Notes under the pieces: generated by a model | Databases searched by the model: none | What the model was told of the DNA's origin: nothing | What the model saw: only the letters and a program-made list of their open reading frames with translations | Shown here: in pieces, positions 46,332 to 59,079 of the stretch | Layout: each line of letters begins with the position of its first letter | Numbering within the stretch: position 1 is the first letter of the stretch | Assembly (NCBI GenBank): GCA_026545225.1 | Contig: CM048848.1 | Coordinates: 46,780,306-46,844,305 of the forward strand | Length of the DNA stretch: 64,000 nt | Direction: 5' to 3' | Source of the DNA: Cornus controversa | Taxonomy: Eukaryota > Streptophyta > Magnoliopsida > Cornales > Cornaceae | Made by a program: the position numbers and the translations under genes

Positions 46332-47681
46332 CTGACCATGATCAATGAAAAAGCACAGCATTCCAAAAAGGCAATATTTAAATCAAATTTTTTTAGAAGA
46401 AAAGAGCTTAATAATGCTTTTCAATTTTTTAGCAATATATTACATATCATGCTGTATGGTTTTCTTTATAATTAGATGAGTCCCCCATTGATGCTGTTAA
46501 AAGATTAGATTCCTTTTAGGTTAAAAGTAAGGGCTGTTTTCACATGCAGAAATGCAATGAGATGCTTAATTCATTATTATCCAGTTAATCACAATTAGAT
46601 GCTCTATTAAATAATAATAGAATATATTCATTTGTTGATCATTTCCACTTTAAGATTTACTACTTGTGTTTTCTTGGCCACTGCAGTCTGTAGCCTTTGT
46701 TTAATGAATTAGTACAAAAGTAAAACAGCCCACATCTTTGACTCTAGTACCCCAGATTTTCGCCATAAGTACAGAGAGGGTCATGTGCACTAGGGATGCA
46801 CAAAAATTTGTCTATATCAAAAAATTGAATCAGATAGAATGAATTAGATAAAATAATTGAATTTTTTAAGATTTGATTCGGTCATAATTTTAAAAACTTT
46901 AATTTATAATTTTTTTTGGTTCAATTTATAATTATGTGTCAATCAAAATCGGACCAAATTGAACCGTGATTAGAACCGTTTCATCATGGTTCGATTTGGT
47001 TCGATTTTGATTCGGTTTCATGATTTAATAAAAGCGATCTATACGATTTGAGGTATTTTGAAATTGAACTGAACTGTGTGTATTTCTAATATTCACGTAA
47101 TTTTAATTTGTAGAAAGAGAGAATTTGTTACTTGTTTCTAATTTGCAAAATTACACATTATTTAAACTCAAGTGTTTTTGCATCCTGTGAAAATCAAACG
47201 TAGAATGTCCGAGTTTATGACTCGCTCTACGAGACCATGCACTGAGTCACCCGTGTGAATTTAATCTGTGCCCTCTGTCTTTGGGAGGTATTAGGAATAA
47301 AAAGCAGACTTAATCTTTGGAATGATTTTGTAGATTACTCTTATAGACTCTAATTTGAGATACTAAACTTGTCTATCTAACTTTTACCATTTGCATCCAA
47401 CGATGGCCTCTAAATATCTTCATCCACCACAATATAGGGAGTGAAAGAATTGATTTATGTATACATAAAACAAACCTGTTATTGTTTGGGTTTTTACTAT
47501 TAAACAGGGCCAAAGGAACATAGTTCTGATCATAACAGGGGGTTAAGGGCAACCAGTATGATGCCCTAGCAAGCCAAGGCTTACCATGTGGGACTCGCCG
47601 CATGGCAGTCCCCACATGTGGTTGCAATTGGTGAGCCTTGCCTCTTTTCTCTCTGTCATTCTCGTAAATCCCCTATGTATA

Positions 47682-47781
47682 CTCTCTTTGTTCCAAAATA
47701 TATGGGTACTTCGGAAACTTTGACTCACAAATTTGTGAGTCAAAGTTTCCGAAGTACCCATATATTTTAGAACGAAAGTAG
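47682..47781. mobile_element. Stowaway-type MITE, nearly perfect hairpin
   Basis: A 100-bp foldback with TA at both sides (47680-47681, 47782-47783) and ends CTCTCTTTGTTCC and GAACGAAAGTAG. The central arms are perfect inverted copies (GGGTACTTCGGAAACTTTG on the left). A degenerate version is at about 53126-53233 in copy B, so insertion came before the A/B duplication. Confidence 0.9.
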
Positions 47782-50099
47782 TATATTTTTATATATTTTA
47801 TTTAAAGTGGTCAGTCTAACAAACACCATATCGGTTACCTGAACTTGTCACAATTATGAAAAGTCATGTCAATCCAAAAACTGACTTGGCTCTCTGCATT
47901 TTAATAGTAGTCATTTGGATGGCTAGCCGCACCGGATGGTCTAAGTAAAATATAGTATAAAAATTTTTGGAACTTGATCCTACTTTTTGAACTGAGAAAA
48001 TGAAAAAAAAAGAGAAAAAAAGAGAATAAAATTAGACTCTCTCCATACTAAAATGTTTCTGCTGCTTTGAGTTACAAACATCAAAGCCATTATGGTCCGG
48101 TAAATGTCTCCAAAAGTCAATATAGTGAGTGAGTGATCATGTGAATTGAGATTCTCAACTCTAAGCGAACTTTTAAATGTGAAGCTCTTTAAACACAAGA
48201 TTTTACATGTGCAAAATTTTTATAAGAGTGCGAAATTTTCATTAAAATAAGACGTTAAACACATAAAATATATTAAGGTTAAAAACACAATTAAAAAAAA
48301 ATCCAGTCTTGGTGTTTTATAAATAGCACCATCCAATTTACTCAAAAAAGTAAAAAAAATATTCAACACTAGAGATAAAAGAAATTGGGCCTAACATTAA
48401 GTCATGTCGTGTTTCAAGAAATAATGAGCAGACTTTAATTTAGATTGAGAAGAGAGTTGAGATGTAGAGAGTTTGGGGTTAGATCATGTCATGTTTGAAA
48501 AAATAATGAGGAAACTTTAGTTTAGATTTTAGAATGGAATGAGTAATGGACTGATCTAGTGTTTACCCGTTTAATTGATAAGTTCGAAATTAGACTGAAC
48601 TAATAATATGACTTTAACAGTTGAACTAGAGATAAAAGAAATTTGGTCTATAATTAAAACACGTGTATAAATATGAAACTTTTCAAATTTAGAGGCCCTT
48701 GACAACCACCTGGACTGCCTAGGCTACAACCGATCATGTTTATAGAGCCCACTAAGAACTCTTATATCTTGTTTGGTAGTTCGATTTGAACGAGACAATC
48801 AAATCAGAGACATGTCCTGCCTACCCAAAAAAAATTAGCTAGTTTCAAATTCTTTCCATTCAAAAAATGACCACAATCACTGAATATAAAAGTGAAGAAA
48901 AGTTTTAACTTTGCATCATTCATGCATTTGCCTGATGTAAAATGCAAGAGAGGAGACAATTAATCAACTACCAAAGCTCACATCATTCTTCAATATGCTT
49001 GTTAATAAAACTAGTCAACTTTTCTAAGGTTCTATAGCAAAGAAGAAATGAATTATTAATGCATTAAAATACTTTTTTTTTATTTGAAAGTTAAAGCTGA
49101 CACACACCCATTTCGGCATGAAACCTGATTCTTCTAATTTAGCAATTCATTGAAAAAAAAATCATGAATGTTAAAATTACCCAAAATTTCAACTTCGACT
49201 TTTTTTTTTGAAAAGGAGATATCATACTATCGGACTAGAGACCCCGTGAATGCAATAAGATACTTTGAAGCCAAATCCAACCCATCAAATTATGTTTCTA
49301 AAGTTGAAGCTTAGAAATGGTAGTGCTTCATCTTGTGGAGATGAAGATTTATTGATTTGTTTATCAGTTAACATCAGTTCAGTGTAACATAACTAGATTA
49401 GTATATGTGTGTACTGGTAATGGTTACAGATGAATTTCTATCCCTATCCCTATGGTCCCCTAATAGCTAAGAGTGTTAGACCATGGGTTTGAATGGCTCC
49501 TAACAATAACTGTTAATGTTACCATACTTGATCACCAAGTAATTTCTTAATTCAACTGATTGTTTGACTGTTTGTTAACATATTTGTAGGGTTAATTTAA
49601 TTTTTGATGGCTTAATTAATATGTTAAGTTTTAAATAATATATGGTCAAAAAGTAACTTATACAAAAGTATTTATGTATTTGACACTTCTTCAATACACA
49701 TGACCAAATTACTCATCTGCAGCTCATTGTGCACTCCTAATATTTTGTACAGTAAAATTATAACACGATACAGTTAAAATATTACATAATTGCAGTAAAA
49801 TTATTACATTGTGTAATAAAAGTTTTATATTGTTACTATATCTTTCGAATGGATACCTTTACAAAAAAATGATACACTGCTTAATGTTTTGTGCAATAAA
49901 ATTATAGTATCATGTAGTTAAATGATTACATAAATGCAATAAAATCATTACATTGTGTAATAAAAGTTTTAGTAAACTGATATGTGAAGGGTCTTAAGGG
50001 CAATTTAGAACCGAATAGTATAAATTGTCGTATTTGTAATTACTTTATGAAAAGCTCTTTTTAGGCCACCAAACGTGGTCATAAATTAAAGAAAAATTA

Positions 50100-50456
50100 C
50101 ATTTTGACCTCCTGAGGTTTGTTCATATGTCAACTTGACCCCCTCACATTTGCAAATATTCATTTTCACTCCCTGTCAGTAGTTTTTGGTTGACTTTGGT
50201 CAACAAAATACTGAAATGACTAAACTATCCTATTGGAGGAAAAATTGATACAAATAGACACAGAAGTGTAAAAGGGCATTCTGGATATTTTTTGTTTACT
50301 ATTTGCATGATATAAGTAATCTGACAGTTAACAATGACACGAGGGACTAAAGTGATGTATAATTTCAAACCTCAGGGATGAAATAAAGATACACAAACGT
50401 GGAAGATTAGGTTGACATATAGACAAATCTCAAACGATCAAAATGTAATTTGCCTT
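50100..50456. mobile_element. copy-B-specific MITE
   Basis: Direct repeats AAATTAA at 50093-50099 and 50457-50463 flank 357 bp whose ends are inverted (AAATTACATTTTGACC on the left, ATCAAAATGTAATTT on the right). Copy A has the unoccupied site at about 45416-45426. The direct repeat is low-complexity and may be longer, so the superfamily is not fixed. Confidence 0.75.
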
Positions 50457-50579
50457 AAATTAAATTAACCCTTTGTATTTTGACTTTCTTTGTAATCTCT
50501 ATTTTTAGGTCGAAAATTTTCCTTTCTTGTAAAATAGGTGCAAGTCTCTCATATTTTTTCTAGAGAAACAAGTCTTCTC

Positions 50580-51243
50580 TAGGGGTGGCAATTTCCTCCG
50601 CCTCGACAGGTTTTCGCCCCGCTCCGCCCCTAATGGAGGGGATTTGGTCCGCCCCTAATAGGAGTAGGGGCGGATATGATTTTTTAAAAAAAATCCGGTT
50701 AGTACCCGCCCCGCCCCGATTATATACATACATACATACATATATATAGTGACATAATTGTATGAAATGTGCCATTTTTTTTATGTTTATATTACTTATA
50801 TAAATATAGTATACTAGATATACGGCAGCCACTAGGTTATCTTGTTCTGCTCTATAATATTCCTCTCTTTATCTTATGGCTAAAAGAAAACTTTATCTTG
50901 TGTATATAATAAATCTATAATAAAAAAAATTCTTGAAGATCAAAACCGTTTTTATCTCCATCTACATATGTATGTATGTTTGTGTCATTTTCTTTGCTTA
51001 TATATTGGGGTTTTGACAATAGGAGTGTTGTATCATCGTTTGGGTACATTTAATCCAAACATCGAATTCAAAGCAAATAAAACAAATGATTTTAAGGATT
51101 TTGTTATTTCTCTCTTTCTCTAAATGGGGCGGTGGTGGTATACTTACCACAAACCCGTTAGGATTCTTAACGGGAGATGGATTTTGTATTTCCTTGGTGG
51201 GGCGGGGTAGGATTTTGGCATACCCGCCCCATTGCCATCCCTA
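50580..51243. mobile_element. copy-B-specific hAT-type element
   Basis: Perfect 8-bp duplication GTCTTCTC at 50572-50579 and 51244-51251. Ends TAGGGGTGGCAAT and ATTGCCATCCCTA are perfect inverted copies for at least 9 bases and continue in GC-rich subterminal motifs (CCGCCCC, GGGGCGG). The empty site is present in copy A at about 45550-45562 (AAGTCTTCTCCCTC). Length 664 bp, no transposase. Confidence 0.95.
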
Positions 51244-52535
51244 GTCTTCTCCATTTGTAATTTTCGTATATAATACAATGATGATGGTTTCTCTCCTCAA
51301 TTGAGGAAGACATCACCAAAATCATGCGTAAGATTTATAATAATTGTTGGGTGGTTGGTTTTGGTTCCATTTAGAAATTGCATAATATTCCCCGTATATA
51401 CACACACACACACACACAATGTTTTTCTTATATGTTGATCCTCCTCTGTGTTTTCAAGTAAATTTCTTTATGTTATGAAGTCCAGAATTGATTTTGAAGG
51501 TCTCTGCTATGTTATTTTACTCTGCAGTCCTTCTTATTGAGTTTCTTGGTTATATAGTCCAGAATAGAAATTGTTTATCTCGATTACATTGGAATTTACA
51601 ATCTTTAGAATTTTTCTCGAGCTGATCACCCGTGGGTTGACTCTATAATGCTCAAAAAAGCTGTCAACCTGATAATACTATATATATATATATATATATA
51701 ATCTGACCATGATCAATGAAAAAGCACAGCATTCCAAAAGGCAATATTTAAATCAATTTTTTTTAAAAGAAAAGAGCTTAATAATGCTTTTCAATTTTTT
51801 TGCAATATATTACTTATCATGCTGTATGGTTTTCTTGATTAGATGAGTCCCCCATTGATGCTGTTAAAAGATTAGATTCCTTTTAGGTTAAAAGTTAGGG
51901 CTATTTTCACATGCAGAAATGCAATGAGATGCTTAATTCCTTATTATCCAGTTAATCACAATTAGATGCTCTATTAAATAATAATAGAATATATTCATTT
52001 GTTGATCATTTCCACTTTAAGATTTACTACTTGTGTTTTCTTTGGCCACTGCAGTCTGTAGCCTTTGTTTAATGAATTAGTACAAAAGTAGAACAGCCCA
52101 CATCTTTGACTGTAGTACACCAGATTTTCGCCATAAGTACAGAGAGGGTCATGTGCACTAGGGAACAGGGATGTACAAAAATTTGTCCACATCTAAAAAT
52201 TAAATTCGATTCTATCACGATTTTAAAAACTTTAATTTATAATTTTTTAATTTGATTACGGTTACATGTCAATCAAAATCGTATCAAACTGAATTGTGGT
52301 TAAAATCAAATCGAATCGTTTCATCGGTTCGATTTGGTTTGATTTTGATTCGGTTTTATGGTTTGATAATACTGATCTGTACGATTTTAGATATTTTAAA
52401 ACCAAATCGAACCGAATTGTATACATTCCTAATGTACACGCAGTTTTAATTTGTAGATAGACAGAATTTTTTACGTGTTTCGAATTTGCAAAATTACACA
52501 TATAATTTAAACTCAAGTGTTTTTGCGTCTTGTGA

Positions 52536-52715
52536 AAATCAAACATAGAATGTCCGAGTTTATGACTCGCACTACGAGACCATGCACTGAGTCACTCGTG
52601 TGGGTTTAATCTGTATCCTCTTTTTAAATCAAACGTAGAATATTTGAGTTTATGACTCGCTCTACGAGACCATACACTCAGTCACTCGTGTGAGTTTAAT
52701 CTGTATCCTCTATCT
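52536..52715. repeat. 90-bp tandem duplication within copy B
   Basis: 52536-52625 and 52626-52715 are two copies (landmarks GAGTTTATGACTCGC, ACGAGACCAT, GTTTAATCTGTATCCTCT). Copy A has one (about 47194-47278), so this arose after the A/B split. Confidence 0.85.
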
Positions 52716-53866
52716 TCGGAAGGTATTAGGAATAAAAAACAGACTTAATCTTTAGATTTATTTTGTAGATTACTCTTATAGTCCCCAATTTGAGATACTA
52801 AACTTGTCTAACTAACTTTTACCATTTGCATCAAGGATGGTCTCTAAATATCATCATCCACCACAAAATTGGGTGTGAAAGAATTGATTTATGTATACAT
52901 AAAACAAACCTGTTATTGTTTGGGTTTTTACTATTAAACAGGGCCATAGGAACATAGTTCTGACCATAAAAGGGGTTAAGGGCAACCAGTATGATGCCCT
53001 AGCAAGCCAAGGCTCACCATGTGGGACTCGCGGCAAGGCAGTCCCCACATGTGGTTGCAATTGGTGAGCCATGCCGCTTTTCTCTCTCCCCCTCTATATA
53101 TGCTCTGCTTTTCTCTCTCCCCCCTGTATATACTCTCTGTCCCAAAATATGAGTAGTTCGGGAATTTTGACTCACAAGTTCTTGAAGTTTGTGAATCAAA
53201 GTTTATGAAGTACTCATATATTTTGTGACAGATCATATCAATCCAAAAATTGACATGACTAAAATAGGCAATACAAATGGGTTGAAGTTTCATATTGTTT
53301 TTCGCTGTTGTCTCTAAATTGTTTCAACAGACAGTTCCTGTGTCCTCTCCACATTGGTAGAACACAAACTTTGTATCATACATGCTCTTACAGTTTGATC
53401 CCTTGTTCATGAACATACACAAATAACATCAATATTATTTCTTTATTGCTTCCTTCCATTGTCTCTATGATCTCAAACAACCACAATTTATTAATCTTTT
53501 TCTTTGTAGACATTCTTTAAAATCACTGTGTTTTGTGTTATGGGGAAGAATGTGGAGTAATAAACTCTAAAACCACATCCTTTACAGAAAAGAACAATAA
53601 CCCCAATCACAAGACTGCCCAACATATTAGAAATCAGAATGTTTAAAACTCTAAAGACAAACAAGACCTAAATATGTTGCCCCCACAAGGCACTACAAGA
53701 TGTGAAAAAGACAGTGGTTTCAGGTCCCTTTGCTTCTATGTTTAAAGCTGTCCAAATATGGAAATATAGGACCTCCATCCTTTAATATTTAGGGCTGCCT
53801 CACTCACAGCCATAAGAAGTTAAGCCCCCTTCATTTTATTTTAATGGTTGTAGTCCCCTACATGAG

Positions 53867-55565
53867 TTTAATGCTTTTCAATTTTTTTTGCAATATATTA
53901 CTTATCAATTATCATGCTAAAATGTACTGTTTTCTTTTTCAGATGGGACCAAAATCCTCTCCGGTGAGTTTTTGTTCGGTTCATCAAGTGTGTGAAGTTC
54001 ATCACTATTTATGATCATTTTCGTTATAAAAATGGTGTGAAGTTCACTTTTTTAATTTTGTTATAATTTGCCTTCACACTATTATTGTAACAAAATTTAT
54101 CACGAATAGTGATATATTTCACACATTTAATGGAACCGACACGAGAGAGGATTTTGATACTTTCAGATGAGGATGCTGTAAAAAGATTTGTTTCCTTTTA
54201 GGTTAAAAGTAAGGGTTGTTTTCACAAGCAGAAATGCAATGAGATGCTGCATTATTATCCTGTTAATGACATCATTTCATTTTAAGATTTAGTTATGTTT
54301 TCTTGGTCACTGCAATCTGTAGCCTTTCTTTAATGAATTAGTACAAAAGAAAACAGCCCACATCTTTGACTGTAGTTGAGCAATCTTAACCATCCAATAA
54401 ATAAGTTTTTATACAAGGGTTAACTGAATGTACGAGATTTCCGTCGTTGTGAAGCATAAAGGGTCATGTGCACACAACCTTACCTTTGGATGCGGAGAGA
54501 TTGTTTCCGTTTTGAATTCGTGTGTTCCATTTTCACAAGATATTAGGAGTGAAAAGCAAACTTAATCTTTGGAATGATTTTGTAGATAACTTTTAGACTT
54601 GAATTTGTGTTATTACACTTGTCAATCAAACTTTTACCATTTGCATCAAACAATGGTCCCTAGTGGTTTAGCTACTTGACCCTGATACCTTATGAAGGAT
54701 TAGGTTTAATGTTACTCTCCTAAAATGCAAACAATTTCTTAGATGCCACGCTCGTGGCATAAGTCGAGCTTTACCCGACCTGTATGGAGGGGGTGCTTTG
54801 CACGGTGTCCCAGAAATAAGTCGGGGCAAAGCACTGGATACCTTATTACCTGAAAAACAAAACCTATTATTGTTTGTGTTGTTACTAATAAATAGGGCCA
54901 AAGGAACATAGTTCTGACCACAAAAAGGGAGTTAAGTAAGATATAGTATCAAAATTTTTGGTCACTGTTCTGTTTGTAAATTGTTTCAACAAACAGTTCC
55001 TGTTCCTCTCCACATTGGTAGAACACAAACTTTGTATCAAACATGCTCTAAAGTTTGATCCCTTGTTCATGAGCATATACAAATAACATCAATATTGTTT
55101 CTTTATTGTTTCCTTCCATTGTCTCTATGATCTCAAACAACCACAATTTATTAATCCTTTTCTGTGTAGACATTCTTTAAAATACTCTAAATCATTCACT
55201 GTGTTTTGTGTTAGAGGGGAAGAATGTGGAGTAATACATTTTAAAACCACATCCTTTACAGAAAAGAACAATAACCCCAATCACAAGACTGCCCAAAAGT
55301 TGAGAGGTTCATTCATATTAGAAATCAGAATGTTTTAAAAGCCTAAAGACAAACAAGACCTAAAAATGTTGCCCCCACAAGGTACTACAAGGTGTGAAAA
55401 AGGCAGTGGTTTCAGGTCCCTTTGCTTCTATATTAAAGCTGTCCAAATATGGAAATATAGGACCTCCATCCTTTAATATTTAGTGGTGCCTCACTCACAG
55501 CCATAAGAAGTTACGCCCCTTTCATTTTATATTAATGGTTGTAGACTAGTAGTCCCCTACATGAG
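53867..55565. repeat. tandem segmental duplication, copy C (partial)
   Basis: Begins at TTTAATGCTTTTCAATTTT, matching A near 46405 and B near 51775, and ends at CCCCTACATGAG like copy B. It lacks the 5' three-fifths of the unit. It has no counterpart of the 47549-47940 block of copy A (and its copy-B homologue): GTTAAGTAAGATATAG runs on directly at about 54931-54947. It is the most diverged copy. Confidence 0.8.
53946..54160. mobile_element. copy-C-specific Mutator-type MITE
   Basis: Perfect 9-bp duplication TTTCAGATG at 53937-53945 and 54161-54169. Ends GGACCAAAATCCTCTC and GAGAGGATTTTGATAC are inverted at 14 of 16 positions. Length 215 bp, no coding. Copies A and B lack it. Confidence 0.85.
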
Positions 55566-55715
55566 TCATGTAAACATGAAATAGTCCATTTATCTAATAT
55601 TTGAGCTCAAGATTCCCAACACCTCACATGGGCTTACATAGACTGACATGAATCAGGGATGTGTTTACACATTTGAATCATGGAAGATTTTCAAACTTGG
55701 AGTTCAAATAGTTTA

Positions 55716-56037
55716 ACATGAACCAGATTTACAAGAGTCAAAGATCTTCACTAAGATCATTTTCTTTTAAGTTAATTCTAAGATTTGCCCCAAGCCCAAC
55801 TATATTTATAAAAAATAAATAAGAATAAGTTATGAATCTCTTTCTTGTTTAGTAGATATGATTTAAGGTTTCAATTTACATGAACCAGATTTACAAGAGT
55901 CAAAGATCTTCACTAAGATCACTTTCTTGTAAGTTAATTCTAATATTTGTTCAAACCCCAACTATTATTACATATATATATAGAAAAGAAATAATTTATG
56001 AAGCTCTTCCTTGTCTAGTAGATATGATTTAAGGTTT
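55716..56037. repeat. two tandem copies of a 162-bp unit
   Basis: 55716-55877 and 55878-56037 share ACATGAACCAGATTTACAAG, GTCAAAGATCTTCACTAAGA and GTAGATATGATTTAAGG. Confidence 0.85.
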
Positions 56038-56853
56038 CACAATGGACACCAAATAATGATAAGATGGACAAGTATTTTGAGAGAGAGGATAATTAGAAAT
56101 AGATTCTAATGAAACAACATCTCTGAATGCAGAGTTAAGACTGCATATATCTAACTCTTTCTGACCCCACAATGGTAGGAGCCTCGTGCACTAGACTTGT
56201 CTCTATTTTTTTTTTCCCTTCTAATGACATGTTCCACATCACTTCCCACTCACTCTAGTAGGAGGAGCCCAAAGCCAACCATTAACAAAGTTTGGCTCAT
56301 TAATGCTGCCTATTAAGCTTGTTAATTTATAGAAGAATCATATTTAGATAATCCAGATGTCTCTTTAAGTTTATTGAAATTGCATTGGAGTTTAAAGCTT
56401 TTAGAAGAAAAGTTGTGCCTAATGTTTAAATATTACCATAGAGAGATAGTGGGTGCTTTAGATGCCTTGGCACTGAAGTTCTGTAAGTTAAATAGTTCAA
56501 GAAAAGTGGATCAAATGGGTGCTTGCTTACACCACCAAACATTTTTGGTTGGTAATTGTTTTTCCTATAAATATTTCTTAAATGGATGAACTGTTATGAG
56601 AGGCACTTTACATCTAAGTCAGAGAATCAGAGCCAAGAACGAGAATAGTGTGAAAGTGAGAAATTTTATGTCGAAAAAGTGATAGAACGTACGTAAAACA
56701 CGAAAATAACACTTATTCAAAAGAATTATGTGACTTAACTTTATATCATGATCATACAATTTAAACAGCCAGCTCAGAAAAGTTACATGAGGCTGAGAGT
56801 ACCAACTATCAAGTTTTTGATGTAAAAGATCTACTACATATACATATGTATGC

Positions 56854-56889
<36 letters not shown>

Positions 56890-58075
56890 TTATACTTAGG
56901 CCTGCAAATAAAGGTTAGAGCACTTTAAGATACTAGCCATTAAAAGATAAGATAGTCTATGATTCTGCACAATCTGATTTAGCTTTTCTTTTAGAAAGAT
57001 ATCAATCTGAAGAAGCATTTAACATAATGTCATTCTTTCCAGAAGAAAAGGTAAAATCAGATTCTGCACCGTTTTACAGACTCATAAATGTAATTGAAGG
57101 GATCTGTTTGAGTGTGTTTAAAGCTTCTTTTATATATATCCTCTATGAACTTAAAATAATAATATAGAGAATAGTTGAAAGAATGTTCAGAAAGCAAATA
57201 TGATGTTACATAAAACAAATACTAGCATTTAGCTAACCTATTTATTAGGGTGGATGAAAATGACTCTTTGCGTGTATAGTATGAATATCTATATATATAT
57301 CAATTTGTCAATGGAGTGTGTTCATAAAGTTATTCTTTATTTTCACTTCGTAATACAACCTCACCAAAGAAGCACATGGGAAATGATGGGAAGTGCGGAG
57401 GTGTCCATGTATACCATCTGAATTTTTTGTAATTATTTGTTATTATTTTTGTTATAGTAAAAATTTTGCAACGTAAAAAACGTGGACCAGATTTTGGGTG
57501 AATTTTATAAATTCGTATGTCTTTGTGTATGTGTGTGATATTTTTCTCTATTAATTTTCGCAACAGAAAAGGTGAAGCCTTTTAAGTGCAGAATTAAATT
57601 CGATTTTGTTTAGTTTTGGGGCCGAACTAAACTCTGATTATACAAAAACTAGAGATAGAAATAGTATATATCTCCAATTCATAAAACAGATTCTTCTGCA
57701 ATATATTTTATTTGTTACGTGAGACTGCACTACTGATGTGACACAATGATACAATGACACATGTTTATTTTGAAATTTAAAAATGTAAAGAAAATAATAT
57801 AATTTATTTTTAATATTTCTTTTATTATATTTTAAATTCAAAACGGACATGTATAATTCTATTATTGTAAAAACGGATGTTCACATAAACCATAAACCAA
57901 AAACTATTATGTGGTGGAGTTGACAGTGGAATCTCACATGCTCGTTTTATATTTGGGCATTATTTCAAGACATTGTTGTTAAATGTGACTAAGAAAAATA
58001 TTCTTCCCCCAATACTAAATCTTGACCTATGGATACCGTCCATGTCGCCGGGCATGCCTCCAAGATCATGACCTC
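56038..58075. other. intergenic spacer upstream of the DUF4228 gene
   Basis: AT-rich; a TA microsatellite is at about 56857-56888. No gene is supported. Confidence 0.4.
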
Positions 58076-58093
58076 TGACGTCTTACCACGTGG
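58076..58093 (+). promoter_or_regulatory. ACGT-core cluster (TGACGTC and G-box)
   Basis: TGACGTC at 58076-58082 and CCACGTGG at 58086-58093 lie four bases apart, 358 bp before the DUF4228 start codon. Paired ACGT cores are typical targets of bZIP factors such as TGA and ABF types. DUF4228/PADRE genes are known to respond to stress, which agrees with this, but regulation is inferred. Confidence 0.5.
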
Positions 58094-58148
58094 GATCTCG
58101 TCAGCATCCAAGGTAAGGTGCCCAAGCCCACTGGTTGGTGACACAAAA

Positions 58149-58182
<34 letters not shown>

Positions 58183-58450
58183 AATCATAGTATATAATTA
58201 TTGTAAATCAGCCACCTAGAAGGAATTTAAATTGGTACCATAAGTTAGTTGGGGAGGGATGGAGGGACGGCATGCTTGAGTGAGACCCATTTTACATTTA
58301 CTGTAGGGTGGTGGGTACTGCTTGGAAAGAGACTGCTACTTCGTTACTAGTTCACTTCATTCTTCTACCTCCTTATCTATCTCATCTTCTTCCTCCTCCT
58401 CTTCTTCTTCTTCTTCTTCTTCTAGAGAGAGAAAGAGTTTAGAGAGAGAG

Positions 58451-59039
58451 ATGGGGAATTGCCAGGCTGTGGATGCTGCAGCACTAGTGATACAGCATCC
58501 AAGTGGGAGGATAGAGAGGATGTACTGGCCGGTGACTGCTACAGAGGTGATGAAAATGAACCCGGGGCACTATGTTTCTCTCATAATTCCATTGCCCATT
58601 TCTGGTGAAGAGAATTCAGATGACAAGACGGTGCGTTACACTCGTGTTAAGCTTCTTCGTTCAAGCGATACTCTCGTTCTTGGGCGAGCTTACCGGCTTG
58701 TCACTTCTCAAGGTTGGTCTGTTTCTATCTTTTTTCTTATACAGATCTTGTAGTTAGGTGTAAGTACAGTTTCTATGGAAGCCACGTGTTTTCTGGTTCA
58801 AAGGTTTGTTGGTTTCTATGGTTACAGAGGTTATGAAGGTGTTACGAGCAAAGAAGTATGCAAAAATGAACAACCGGCCTGAATTGGCTGAGAAGTTGCA
58901 GATGAATAAGGAGAAGCAGAGTTCAAATTGTGAGGCTGAAGCAAGAGGAGGGTCTGAATTGGAGAAAACCAGTCAGGTAACTCTCTTGCAAAGAAGCCAT
59001 TACCAATCTGGATTTGTCTATATGCATTAGTACACAGGC

Positions 59040-59079
<40 letters not shown>

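Larger units (their letters stand above)
43421..47975. repeat. tandem segmental duplication, copy A
   Basis: Matches copy B (47976 onward) in order and orientation, starting GATCCTACT and TTTGAACTGAGAAAATG, through CATTATGGTC, GAGGCCCTTGA, TATCCCTATCCCTATGGTCCCC, CTCGAGCTGATCACC, CAGCCCACATCTTTGACT and CCACATGTGGTTGCAATTGG. Copy A has its own insertion at about 46077-46293 and the better preserved Stowaway-type MITE at 47682. No gene is recognised in the unit. Confidence 0.9.
47976..53866. repeat. tandem segmental duplication, copy B
   Basis: Full-length partner of copy A plus a 3' part (about 53290-53866) shared with copy C rather than A. It differs from A by insertions at 50100-50456 and 50580-51243 and by a local 90-bp duplication at 52536-52715. 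No gene is recognised. Confidence 0.9.

Noticed and set aside
47373-47770. Overlapping open frames on both strands at the end of copy A, with relatives at 52854-53293
   Set aside because: The frames arise from an inverted repeat (the Stowaway MITE) and its flank. The two copies do not preserve the frame and no family motif is seen.
58322-58450. A poly-serine amino-terminal extension in frame with the DUF4228 protein
   Set aside because: The frame is open, but it begins with TTG and contains no upstream ATG; the serines come from a TCT microsatellite in the leader. MGNCQA is the family's usual start.
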